This document shows positions 20,121 to 29,371 of a stretch of 64,000 nucleotides of DNA, piece after piece (the first letter of the stretch is position 1; each line of letters begins with the position of its first letter). The translations under genes were made by a program, and so were the position numbers. Source of the stretch: Pedobacter rhizosphaerae. GTDB lineage: Bacteria; Bacteroidota; Bacteroidia; Sphingobacteriales; Sphingobacteriaceae. The DNA lies in assembly GCF_900111155.1 (NCBI RefSeq), contig NZ_FOGG01000012.1, positions 1 through 64,000 on the forward strand, given 5' to 3'. The notes beneath the pieces are model-generated. The model was not told the origin of the DNA. It did no database searches and worked only from the letters and a program-made list of their open reading frames with translations.

Positions 20121-21245
20121 ATGAAAAGAATTATCCTCGCCCTGATCTTATCGGGCACAAGCATTTGCTCAATACAAGCACAGAAAATTCCTTCTAAAAA
20201 GGAGGTTTTAAAATCTTTAAAGCTTACCAATGCCTATTTCATGAATAAATGGCCTGATGCAGGTAAATCTATCATCACGAATAAAGAAAGACCAAGTAAT
20301 ATCTGGACCAGGGCCGTTTATTACGAAGGTTTAATGAGTCTTTACCAGATTCATCCCGATAAAAGTTATTATGATTATGCTGTGCAGTGGGGAGAGAAAC
20401 ATCATTGGGGATTGAGAGACGGCATAAAGACAAAAAACGCAGATAACCAGGCTGCCGGGCAAACTTATATTGATTTGTACAATATTGATCCTAAACCGGA
20501 ACGCATAAAGGATATTAAGGCCTCTATCGATTTAATGATTACGAACAACGACGTTAGCGATTGGACCTGGATTGATGCCCTTCAAATGGGAATGCCTGTT
20601 TATGCAAAACTAGCCCAGCTATATAAAGATGATCGTTACTATGAGCATATGTATAAAATGTATGCGCACAGCAAAAATGTAGAAGGAGGTGGTTTATACA
20701 ATGCCAAGGATGGCCTTTGGTGGAGAGACAAAGATTTTGTTCCACCTTACAAAGAACCTAATGGAGAAGATTGCTACTGGTCCAGGGGCAATGGCTGGGT
20801 TGTAGCTGCATTGGTAAAGGTTTTAGAAATCATGCCCGAAAATGCTCCCCACCGCGAAGAATATTTGAAAACCTATCATGAAATGATCAAGGCTTTAGTT
20901 CCCATTCAGCGTGCAGATGGTTTTTGGAATGTAAGCTTACATGATGCAACACATTTTGGTGGTAAGGAAACTTCTGGAACAGCCTTGTTTATATATGGTA
21001 TGGCTTGGGGAGTTAATAAAGGCATTTTAGATAAGGCCACTTACTTGCCAATCGTAGTAAAAGGCTGGAATGCGATGGCTAAAGAAGCCGTGCATAAAAA
21101 TGGTTTCCTGGGTTATTTACAGGGAACAGGAAAAGAGCCTAAAGATGGTCAGCCGGTTAGTTATACCAGTATGCCTGATTTTGAAGATTATGGTTTAGGT
21201 TGTTTTCTATTGGCCGGAACAGAGGTTTATAAGTTGAAAAAGTAG
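20121..21245 (+). CDS. GH105 unsaturated rhamnogalacturonyl hydrolase
   Basis: This 374-residue enzyme removes the unsaturated galacturonic acid that the PL11 lyase leaves on RG-I oligomers. Seen: an (alpha/alpha)6 barrel with WTWIDALQM, whose D152 matches the catalytic Asp of the YteR/YesR group, plus YWSRGNGWV and HDATHFGGKETSGTA, both typical of GH105. Leader MKRIILALILSGTSICSIQA indicates a periplasmic enzyme. Length is close to the family norm. It lies 38 bp after the GH2-like gene and 12 bp before GH31. Confidence 0.95.
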   Translation: MKRIILALILSGTSICSIQAQKIPSKKEVLKSLKLTNAYFMNKWPDAGKSIITNKERPSNIWTRAVYYEGLMSLYQIHPDKSYYDYAVQWGEKHHWGLRDGIKTKNADNQAAGQTYIDLYNIDPKPERIKDIKASIDLMITNNDVSDWTWIDALQMGMPVYAKLAQLYKDDRYYEHMYKMYAHSKNVEGGGLYNAKDGLWWRDKDFVPPYKEPNGEDCYWSRGNGWVVAALVKVLEIMPENAPHREEYLKTYHEMIKALVPIQRADGFWNVSLHDATHFGGKETSGTALFIYGMAWGVNKGILDKATYLPIVVKGWNAMAKEAVHKNGFLGYLQGTGKEPKDGQPVSYTSMPDFEDYGLGCFLLAGTEVYKLKK

Positions 21246-21257
21246 TCGCAGAATAAT

Positions 21258-23693
21258 ATGTTGAAGAAATTTTGGGCTGCTGCCCTTGTTTTTGTTTTTA
21301 CGCTTGCAATTGCCCATGCACAAACCATTGGCGATTATAAATCTGGCTTTAAAAGGCAAGGTAATCTGGTTTCTCTGATCACGGCGAATGGAGAAGTAAG
21401 AGTAGAAGTTTGTACGCCCGAAATGTTTCGCCTGCGCAGTAGCTGGAACGGCAAGTTTGAGGAAAACGAAAACCTGATGGTGGTTAATTATGCCTGGGCA
21501 AACGTAAACTTTAAGGCTGAAGATAAAAAAGATCATTTTTTGCTAAGCACTTCTAAAATCCTGGTTAAAATCTATAAATCACCATTTAGGGTGGATGTTT
21601 TTGATACTAAGGGCAAGTTATTGAGTGCCGAAAATAAGGGCGCTATAGCCAGGGAAAATACCCAGGTAGGGGTAACTAAAAAGCTTCAACCCGACGAGCA
21701 TTTCTTTGGTTTTGGTGAGCGGATGGACTTCATGGATCGCCGTTTTAAAAAAGTAACCTTAAATGTGGGCCGTGGAAAGGGCTTGCCTCATGCCATTGGT
21801 GCATACAATATTTTAGAAGCGAATTACTGTCCGGTTCCATTTTTTATGAGCACCAAAGGCTATGGTATTTTTTTGCATAACTCTTTTGCCACTTCGTGGG
21901 ATATGGGTGCTTCAAAAAAAGATCAGTACAGTTTTAAAGCCGCCGATGGCGAATTGGATTATTACTTCATTTACGGTCCAACCTTCCCATCAATTTTAGA
22001 TCGCTATACTTCGATAACCGGAAAATCGCCCATGTTGCCGCAATTTGCTTTAGGCTTACATGCAGGGACTTACAGTGGCGGAACCTGGAGTCATGAAGAG
22101 AAAACATCTGATCGTTACGTAGTGGAACTGGCGAGAAAATACAGGGAACTGGGTATTCCGGTAGATTTGCTTTGGCTGGATTCTACCTGGCGATTATTTG
22201 GAGAAATAGGGGGGAAGGGTGCAACCTCTTTCGAATGGAGAGAAACCTTTAATGACCCGAAAGGGATGTTTGATAGCATTTATGCCATGAATTATAAAAT
22301 GGTAGGATTGCACCTCCGTCCGAGATTTGACAATGCCAAAAAACTAAACCTTTTAGATCAGGCCAGGGAAAAAGGCTATACCTATCCCGAAAATGGAAAA
22401 CCTGGAGAGTTTGTTAACTTTTTTGATGAAAAAGCTACCCAATGGTGGTGGGACAATGGAGTAATGCGTGTTGCAAAACTGGGCGCTAAATTTCTGAAAA
22501 CCGATGAAGGCAGTGCTTTCGGTGCCTTAGCCAATGAAAGTGAGAAAGTGGGGCCAACAGGAAAGGAAGCAGAGAAATTACACAATGTTTTCCCTATCGC
22601 TTATGCGAAAGCACCGTTTTTGGAGTTCGAGAAATTCAATGGATTTAGAGGATTAAACCAAACCAGGGAAGGCTATGCGGGTATTCAACGTTATCCATAT
22701 ATTTTTGCGGGCGACTGGCCTAGCGAATGGCAGTACTTTGCTCCTGTAATTAAAGCCGGTTTAAATATTGGTATTTCGGGGGTTGGCTCCTGGGCACACT
22801 GTATGGGCGGATTTGAGCATGTAGCCGATCCGGAGCTCTATATGCGCTGGGTACAATTTGGGATGTTCAGCCCTGTGGCTTTGGTATTTGGTATGGATCA
22901 TCCGGGGTATAAAGAGCCCTGGGCTTATGGCGAACAGGCACTTAATAATTTTAAGAAATATGATTTGCTGCGGTATAGACTTTTTCCCTATATATACACC
23001 AGTATGCATCAACAATATGCAAGTGGTATCCCGATGATGCGGGCATTGGTATTGAATCATCAGGATGATGAAAATGTGTATGAAATTGGCGATCAGTATA
23101 TGTTTGGCGATAATTTAATGGTGGCACCGGTAACTACCAAAGGGGCTATAACCCGTTCCATTTATTTGCCAGAAGGCACCTGGTTTAACTATTACACTGC
23201 CGAGCGGTATGAAGGTCAGAAATATCACCATGTGGTAGCCCCGATAGATACTATCCCCCTTTTTGTAAAGGGCGGAAGCATTATACCTATGCAACCGGAA
23301 ATGATTTACAGCGGACAGAAACCGGTAGATGTGATTACCCTGGATATTTTCCCTTATGGCGAATCCAAATTTGATCTTTATGAAGATGATAATTTAAGCT
23401 CAGCGTACAAAACAGGCAACTTTTCCTTAACAGCAATTACTTCTTCTTTAACAAAAGATGGACTCACAGTCAAAATTGCTAAACCACAAGGGCAGTTTAA
23501 GCCCACCTTGCACCAATATGAATTGAGCATCCACTGGGTAAGTAAAAATCCTCCTCAAGTGGTTAAAGAAAATGAAAAAGAGATTCCATCTGCTGGCGCT
23601 GCGCTAAAATGGCGCTATGATTCGACTAAGAAAACGCTCTGGATAACGTCAACAGCCAATAATGAGTCTGATATTACCTTTAAAATCAATTAA
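21258..23693 (+). CDS. GH31 alpha-glycosidase
   Basis: This 811-residue exported GH31 enzyme has a leader ending AHAQ, an N-terminal beta-sandwich with FFGFGERMDFMDRR, a TIM barrel and a C-terminal beta region with a DUF5110-like end. Seen: probable nucleophile D416 in FLKTDEG and acid/base D486 in FAGDWPSEW. The nucleophile motif departs from the WxDMNE of standard alpha-glucosidases and xylosidases, so substrate cannot be transferred from those. In this operon it likely removes an alpha-linked galactose, glucose or xylose decoration. It starts 12 bp after GH105 and ends 3 bp before rhaM. Confidence 0.88.
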   Translation: MLKKFWAAALVFVFTLAIAHAQTIGDYKSGFKRQGNLVSLITANGEVRVEVCTPEMFRLRSSWNGKFEENENLMVVNYAWANVNFKAEDKKDHFLLSTSKILVKIYKSPFRVDVFDTKGKLLSAENKGAIARENTQVGVTKKLQPDEHFFGFGERMDFMDRRFKKVTLNVGRGKGLPHAIGAYNILEANYCPVPFFMSTKGYGIFLHNSFATSWDMGASKKDQYSFKAADGELDYYFIYGPTFPSILDRYTSITGKSPMLPQFALGLHAGTYSGGTWSHEEKTSDRYVVELARKYRELGIPVDLLWLDSTWRLFGEIGGKGATSFEWRETFNDPKGMFDSIYAMNYKMVGLHLRPRFDNAKKLNLLDQAREKGYTYPENGKPGEFVNFFDEKATQWWWDNGVMRVAKLGAKFLKTDEGSAFGALANESEKVGPTGKEAEKLHNVFPIAYAKAPFLEFEKFNGFRGLNQTREGYAGIQRYPYIFAGDWPSEWQYFAPVIKAGLNIGISGVGSWAHCMGGFEHVADPELYMRWVQFGMFSPVALVFGMDHPGYKEPWAYGEQALNNFKKYDLLRYRLFPYIYTSMHQQYASGIPMMRALVLNHQDDENVYEIGDQYMFGDNLMVAPVTTKGAITRSIYLPEGTWFNYYTAERYEGQKYHHVVAPIDTIPLFVKGGSIIPMQPEMIYSGQKPVDVITLDIFPYGESKFDLYEDDNLSSAYKTGNFSLTAITSSLTKDGLTVKIAKPQGQFKPTLHQYELSIHWVSKNPPQVVKENEKEIPSAGAALKWRYDSTKKTLWITSTANNESDITFKIN

Positions 23694-23696
23694 GAC

Positions 23697-24005
23697 ATGA
23701 AAATTGCCTTTAAAATGAAGCTAAAGCCAGGTTTTGCTGCCGAATATAAAAAAAGACATGATGAGATTTGGCCACAACTGGCCACCCTGCTCAAAGAAAA
23801 TGGCATTAGCGATTATTCTATTTTTTTAGATGAAGAAACCAACATCCTTTTTGCTGTGCAGCAACAAAATGGTAATTCTTCGCAGGATTTGGGCAGTACA
23901 GCAATTGTTCAGAAATGGTGGGCTTATATGGCCGATATCATGGAAACCAATCCCGATCAATCTCCACAATCTTTTCCATTAGCCCTTGTATTCCATTTAG
24001 ATTAA
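23697..24005 (+). CDS. rhaM: L-rhamnose mutarotase
   Basis: This 102-residue cytoplasmic protein interconverts alpha- and beta-L-rhamnopyranose. Seen: no signal peptide, EYKKRHDEIWP with H21 and Y17 matching the acid/base His and nearby Tyr of Escherichia coli RhaM, and WWAYMADIMETNPDQSP matching the conserved C-terminal core. Length equals the family. Sitting between GH31 (3 bp) and GH106 rhamnosidase (5 bp), it supports the view that rhamnose is a main product of this operon. No rhamnose isomerase, kinase or aldolase gene is in the window. Confidence 0.96.
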   Translation: MKIAFKMKLKPGFAAEYKKRHDEIWPQLATLLKENGISDYSIFLDEETNILFAVQQQNGNSSQDLGSTAIVQKWWAYMADIMETNPDQSPQSFPLALVFHLD

Positions 24006-24010
24006 CCTTT

Positions 24011-26788
24011 ATGAAAACCAAATTATTTCTGCCTGCACTGCTTTTTGGTATGGCTATCCTTAACCAGGTAGATGCTCAAAGTCCTGCAAAAAAAAACACT
24101 TCTTCCTGGCCGGTAATAGAACGGCAAATGAAGCCCTGGACACGCTGGTGGTGGATGGGGAATGCTGTTGATGAGCAGAACTTAAATGATGTGTTGCAGA
24201 AATACAGTGCTGCCGGATTGGGCGGCGTAGAAATTACACCCATTTATGGGGCCGTTGGTTTTGAAAAGAAATACATCCAGTTCCTTTCTCCGGAATGGAT
24301 GAATATGGTTCGTTTTACAGTTAATAAAGCCAATAGTTTAGGCTTAGGGGTAGATATGAATACGGGTACGGGCTGGCCATTTGGCGGACCGCAAATTAAG
24401 CCTGAAAATGCAGCAAGCAAACTCATTACGCAGAAATATAGTTTAAAGGCGGGCGAGAAGTTAACGGAGCGTATTCAGGTTAAAGAAGCTAAACAAGAGT
24501 TTGCGGAACTGCAAGCCCTTACTGCTTACAGCGCAGGTGGTGAAACCCTAAACCTGTTGAAACTGGTTCAGGCAGACGGAACCCTAAACTGGTCTCCTGC
24601 TTCTGGTAACTGGGATATCTATGCCCTTTTTTCAGGTAAAACACGTCAGCTGGTTAAGCGGGCAGCCCCCGGTGGCGAGGGCTTTACCCTGGATCACCTG
24701 GATCGTAAATCCACAGACGTCTATTTAAAAAGATTTACAGATGCATTCGGAAATCAAGCACCTGGTGTAAGGTCTTTTTTCAATGATAGTTATGAAGTTT
24801 ATGGTGCAACCTGGACACCCACTTTCCTGGAGGCATTTAAACAAAACAGAGGATATGACTTAAGTAACTACATTAAAGAGCTGGTGAGCAAAGATTCGGC
24901 TGATGAAAACGTTGCCCGCCTTAAATCTGATTACCGGGAAACAATGGATGAGTTACTTTTGAAGAACTTTACCCAAAACTGGACCAACTGGGCACACCAG
25001 CAGAAAGCATTAACTAAAAATCAGTCGCATGGCTCTCCGGGTAATTTATTAGATTTATATGGGGCGGTAGATATTCCGGAAACAGAAATCTTTGGATCGA
25101 GTTATTTTCCAATTCCGGGCATCCGGAGAGATTCTGCGGATGTCAGAAATGTAGATCCAGACCCAATAATGTCTAGGTTTGCTTCTTCTGCAGCACATAC
25201 CGGAGGAAAGAAACTGGCTTCATCAGAAACCTTCACCTGGCTTACCGAGCATTTTAAAACTTCTTATTCGCAATGCAAGCCTGAAGCAGAAAAGCTGTTT
25301 TTGTCGGGCATTAACCATATTTTTTATCACGGCACCACTCATTCACCAAGCCAGGTACCCTGGCCAGGATGGTTGTTTTATGCTTCGGTAGAAATGAACC
25401 CCAACAATAGCCTTTGGCCACATGCAAATGGGTTAAACAATTATATTGCCCGTTGTCAGTCTATCCTCCAAACAGGAACATCAGACAATGAAATATTGCT
25501 CTATTGGCCGGTTTACGATGTTTGGAACAAAGCCAAAGGATTGGATATGCCGTTAAAGGTGCATGATGTAGATGAATGGCTACATCCCAGTGCTTTTTAC
25601 AAGCTTGCCAAGCAATTGGATAAAGTGGGCTATGCATTTGATTTTGCATCAGATCGCTTATTACAACAAACAACTGTAAAGGATAAAACCCTGATTACTG
25701 CTGCAAAAGCAGCCCCTTATCAAACATTAGTGATTCCTAAATGCGAATTAATGAATCCCGAAACTTTGGAAAAAGTAATTAATATGGCTGCTGAGGGTGC
25801 AAATGTGATTTTTCAGGATTTGCCAAAGGATGTACCCGGAAGGAGTAACCTCCAGGTAAGAAGAGAAAAATTGAAAACAGCATTGTCTAAAATAAATTTT
25901 TCTCCGGCAGTAGATGGGATATCACAATTTAAAATAGGGAAGGGGCAGATATTTCTGGCAGCTGATGTGCAAAAGGCGCTCCTCTTAAACGGACTGAAGA
26001 GAGAGGAATTAACCGATATTGGTTTACAAGTGATAAGAAGGAAGACGGAAAAAGGAAAATATTACTATTTGGTTAACCATACGAGTAAAGATATAGACGC
26101 TTTTATTCCTATCAATGAGAAAGGAAGAGTAGAGATCTTAAATCCGCAGGATGGATTAACGGGGATGGCCAATGTGAAGGATAATAAAGTAAGGCTGCAA
26201 TTGAAATCGGGCGAGAGTTTGTTTTTATTGGTGAGTAATGTTCCGGCATCAGCAACACGAAACTGGACTTACTTAGATATGCCAGGAAAGGAAATTGCCC
26301 TAACCAACCCCTGGAATCTGCATTTTACAGCCGGAGGGCCAGAACTTCCTGCAGATCAAAAATTAAATAAGCTTGTTTCTTGGACTACGTTGAATGATCC
26401 AAAGCTTCAAGCCTTCTCCGGAACAGGGGTTTATACCAGCAATTTTAACCTGCCCAATAAAAAGGCAAAAGAATACCTGTTGCAGTTAAACCAGGTAGAT
26501 GAGAGTGCCCGTGTGTGGATTAATGGGCAAGAGGTGGGTATTTTGTGGAGTATCCCTTTTGAAGCAAGAATTGGTAAATATCTAAAAGCTGGCAACAATA
26601 CCATAAAAATAGAAGTAGTGAATTTGATGGCCAACCGTATCCGTGATTTAGATGTTAAAAAAGTACAATGGCGGAAGTACCATGAAATCAATTTCGTAAA
26701 CATTAATTACAGGGAATTTGATGCCTCAAATTGGTCTGTTATGCCTTCAGGATTGATCGGTCCTGTGGTTATAAAACCATATTTATAA
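24011..26788 (+). CDS. GH106 alpha-L-rhamnosidase
   Basis: This 925-residue exported enzyme releases terminal alpha-L-rhamnose. Seen: leader MKTKLFLPALLFGMAILNQV..., the GH106 opening KPWTRWWWMGNAVDEQNL, GGVEITPIYG and MNTGTGWPFGGP, and a C-terminal galactose-binding-like beta-sandwich (VWINGQEVGILWSIPFEARI, about 835-905). ATG 24011 is preferred; a longer reading would overlap rhaM by 90 bp. Known: GH106 works with GH105 to strip RG-I oligomers alternately. It is the last gene of the unit; 352 bp separate it from the uptake operon. Confidence 0.94.
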   Translation: MKTKLFLPALLFGMAILNQVDAQSPAKKNTSSWPVIERQMKPWTRWWWMGNAVDEQNLNDVLQKYSAAGLGGVEITPIYGAVGFEKKYIQFLSPEWMNMVRFTVNKANSLGLGVDMNTGTGWPFGGPQIKPENAASKLITQKYSLKAGEKLTERIQVKEAKQEFAELQALTAYSAGGETLNLLKLVQADGTLNWSPASGNWDIYALFSGKTRQLVKRAAPGGEGFTLDHLDRKSTDVYLKRFTDAFGNQAPGVRSFFNDSYEVYGATWTPTFLEAFKQNRGYDLSNYIKELVSKDSADENVARLKSDYRETMDELLLKNFTQNWTNWAHQQKALTKNQSHGSPGNLLDLYGAVDIPETEIFGSSYFPIPGIRRDSADVRNVDPDPIMSRFASSAAHTGGKKLASSETFTWLTEHFKTSYSQCKPEAEKLFLSGINHIFYHGTTHSPSQVPWPGWLFYASVEMNPNNSLWPHANGLNNYIARCQSILQTGTSDNEILLYWPVYDVWNKAKGLDMPLKVHDVDEWLHPSAFYKLAKQLDKVGYAFDFASDRLLQQTTVKDKTLITAAKAAPYQTLVIPKCELMNPETLEKVINMAAEGANVIFQDLPKDVPGRSNLQVRREKLKTALSKINFSPAVDGISQFKIGKGQIFLAADVQKALLLNGLKREELTDIGLQVIRRKTEKGKYYYLVNHTSKDIDAFIPINEKGRVEILNPQDGLTGMANVKDNKVRLQLKSGESLFLLVSNVPASATRNWTYLDMPGKEIALTNPWNLHFTAGGPELPADQKLNKLVSWTTLNDPKLQAFSGTGVYTSNFNLPNKKAKEYLLQLNQVDESARVWINGQEVGILWSIPFEARIGKYLKAGNNTIKIEVVNLMANRIRDLDVKKVQWRKYHEINFVNINYREFDASNWSVMPSGLIGPVVIKPYL

Positions 26789-26912
26789 ACCTTTTTGCCA
26801 TTTTTTTTAAAATAAATACAATTATTATGTTTAAGTAAAAACGTAGTTAAAACGTTTTATCAATCTTGTATAGCCTATTATACATTTTGTGATAATATTT
26901 TATAATAAACAG

Positions 26913-26958
26913 ACAGGATGGTACAGGATGGAAATATTTGTGAGCCTGTATATATTAG
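26913..26958 (+). promoter_or_regulatory. Putative activator site plus -7 element before the FAS1/SusCD operon
   Basis: ACAGGATGGTACAGGATGG (26913-26931) is the cleanest copy of the site: two perfect decamers. TATATTAG follows exactly 20 bp after the second octamer (26951-26958). Two AACCAAATA copies (26971-, 26988-) come next. The leader to ATG 27141 would be about 175 nt. The rest of the 26789-27140 gap is AT-rich and shows no gene. Confidence 0.72.
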
Positions 26959-27140
26959 ATCAAGAAAACTAACCAAATAACTTTTTAACCAAATATTAAT
27001 TAACGTCCGTAAACCGGTTCTATGCAATAAAAATTTACACTCATTTAAATCATCTCTATTCTACCTAATTTCTAATTTGATTTAGATCAATGGCTTTTTT
27101 TTGCAATTGAACTGATGGCGTTTTATCCAATAAGACCGCT

Positions 27141-29366
27141 ATGAGTAAGAATTTGCCAAGAATTTTAACTGTTTGTTTGACAATTATTGTCCTGCTTAGC
27201 AGTTGTAGAAAGAAGGAATTTGATGAGTTTTATGGCCGGCCAGAAACGCTGGCAGACCCCATTTATCAGCAGCTTCAAGTAAAAGGAAACTTCAGTAAGT
27301 TTTTAGAATGTGTAGACAAGGCTGGTTATAAAGAAACCTTAAGTGCCGCCGGTTCCTGGACTGTTTTTGCACCAACCGATGAAGCCTTTGCCATTTATTT
27401 GAAGGATAACAATCTGAGCGAGATCAATGCAGATCTGGCCTCCGCAATAGTGCGTTATTCCATGACCTATGACGGGGAAAAAATCGAACGTTTAAGTGAC
27501 AACTTAACCGCCCGTGGTTTTGTTAAAAATGCAGGCTTCAGAAGAAGAACTGTATATTATGACTTCGTTTATGACGGTACCGATAATAACGGAAAGCCGA
27601 TTAAAGTGATTGCAGCCAATCGCAACGGAAGTTACCTCCCTACCGATTTCAATAACAAGAATTTGCCTTACTTCCTTGCCCCATTTATGTCTTTTACCGG
27701 AATAGGCGCGGTAGATTACAATTATTTTTATCCAAGTTCTGAGTTTACAGGAAAGAATGTTGGTCCAGCCAGAATTACCCAGGAAGACATTGTAGCCGAA
27801 AATGGTGTTATTCATATTATTGACAGGGTTTTAACCCCTCCACAAAGCATCGATCAGTATATCGGTGCTAAATCACAATACAGCGCATTTAAATCGTTGT
27901 TAGATAAGTACGTTACTTATAATCTAAATGCAGATATCAGCCGTCGCTACCAGGTATTAACCGGTAAAACCGATAATGTTTATGCCAAGAATTATAGCGC
28001 ACTTTTAGGCTTTTCTCCTAACAATGAGAACTACCTCAAAGATGATGCAAACGATGCGCAGATTGGGATGTATACCCTTTTTGCACCCACCGATGCTGCG
28101 GTAGAGGCCTATGCTAAAGTATTATTAAAATATTATGCTAAAAGCAGACTTCAGCCTGGCGATTATAAGGCACAACTTTCAGAGCTTTATGCCTTGAGAC
28201 CAGATATTATCAGGGATTTTGTAAACTCTCATTTCTACAGAACAGCGGTTTGGCCTGGTAAATTTAATTCGGTTAACAGCTTTTTAGGTGAAGTAACAAA
28301 ACTGAACCCTGGCAATGTTGTAGACAAACAGTTTTTAAGTAACGGACTTTTTTATGGTGTAAATGAGGCTCAGAATGCAAATTCATTTGCTACTGTTTAC
28401 GGAAAAGTAAACCTGGATCCAACCTTTTATATTATGAAACAGGCCATGGATGTGTTGGGGTATACCATTCCAATTAAAACAGCTTCTTTAAAATATGTTA
28501 TTGTTCCTATACCCGATGCAACCTTAGTAAGCCTCGGCTTCTCTTATGATCCGTTTTTCCCTTCTGCACCTATCAGAGGTGATTTAACAATATTGAGAAG
28601 ATTACTCCAAACACACATTATTCCTTTAGGAGATAGGGCTGTACCTAACTTTGCCACCGGTAGCGGGATTTTAGAGGCATCAAACGGAGAATACATTAAA
28701 TATGATAAAGGATTTATTTTTTCTGCGGGAACTCAAGATTTAGCTGCTGCAAGTGATAAAACCATCAAAATAGACTCAATTGTTAATGCTGTAAATGGTG
28801 CTGATGTTTATGCTACGCGCGTATTGGCCTACACCTCACTTCCGGTAAGTAAACACATTGAAAGATATGCTTTAACAACTACAGATCCGTATTATTCTTT
28901 CTTTCAATATCTTAAAAACAATGTAACGCTTTACAATGCCACTTCGGGTGCCATACAGGGAATAACCGATGGTAGTTTCTATTCGATATTTATTCCTACA
29001 AATACAGCTATACAAGCTGCAGTAACCGCAGGCTTATTACCTAAGCTGGCCAATGGATCTCCTAATTATACCCCAACAGATGCCTCGGATATCAGTAAGG
29101 TATCTAAATTTATACAGTATCACATTATTAAAAACAGTGTAGCCAGTGATGGACAAAAAACAGGCTCATTTGAAACCTTGCTTAAGGATGAGTCGGGTGA
29201 TGCCGCCAAGGTAACCGTAACAACCAATACCACCAATTCGCTGATTCTGCGCGATGTAACCAATACTTCGGTAAATGTGCTTTTAGGCGCTGCAGACAGA
29301 AGCAATGTCCTTTCTAACCGTACGGTGATCCATCAAATCAATTCTTATTTAAAATATCAATTCTAA
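27141..29366 (+). CDS. Multi-FAS1 (fasciclin) domain lipoprotein, candidate surface glycan-binding protein
   Basis: This 741-residue lipoprotein has lipobox LLSSC with C22. Seen: about four fasciclin-like repeats with recognisable WTVFAPTDEAF, YTLFAPTDAAV and FIPTNTAI segments and the paired GVIHIIDRVL-type closing strand, the last near residue 735. Known: FAS1 domains mediate adhesion; in several Bacteroidota PULs FAS1 lipoproteins stand where SusE/SusF-type surface glycan-binding proteins normally sit. First gene of the uptake operon, 5 bp before susC. Binding of pectin fragments at the cell surface is inferred, not shown. Confidence 0.85.
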   Translation: MSKNLPRILTVCLTIIVLLSSCRKKEFDEFYGRPETLADPIYQQLQVKGNFSKFLECVDKAGYKETLSAAGSWTVFAPTDEAFAIYLKDNNLSEINADLASAIVRYSMTYDGEKIERLSDNLTARGFVKNAGFRRRTVYYDFVYDGTDNNGKPIKVIAANRNGSYLPTDFNNKNLPYFLAPFMSFTGIGAVDYNYFYPSSEFTGKNVGPARITQEDIVAENGVIHIIDRVLTPPQSIDQYIGAKSQYSAFKSLLDKYVTYNLNADISRRYQVLTGKTDNVYAKNYSALLGFSPNNENYLKDDANDAQIGMYTLFAPTDAAVEAYAKVLLKYYAKSRLQPGDYKAQLSELYALRPDIIRDFVNSHFYRTAVWPGKFNSVNSFLGEVTKLNPGNVVDKQFLSNGLFYGVNEAQNANSFATVYGKVNLDPTFYIMKQAMDVLGYTIPIKTASLKYVIVPIPDATLVSLGFSYDPFFPSAPIRGDLTILRRLLQTHIIPLGDRAVPNFATGSGILEASNGEYIKYDKGFIFSAGTQDLAAASDKTIKIDSIVNAVNGADVYATRVLAYTSLPVSKHIERYALTTTDPYYSFFQYLKNNVTLYNATSGAIQGITDGSFYSIFIPTNTAIQAAVTAGLLPKLANGSPNYTPTDASDISKVSKFIQYHIIKNSVASDGQKTGSFETLLKDESGDAAKVTVTTNTTNSLILRDVTNTSVNVLLGAADRSNVLSNRTVIHQINSYLKYQF

Positions 29367-29371
29367 CTCAT

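Noticed and set aside
23915-24010. Upstream extension of GH106 into rhaM
   Set aside because: It would overlap rhaM; ATG 24011 starts a clear signal peptide 5 bp after the rhaM stop.
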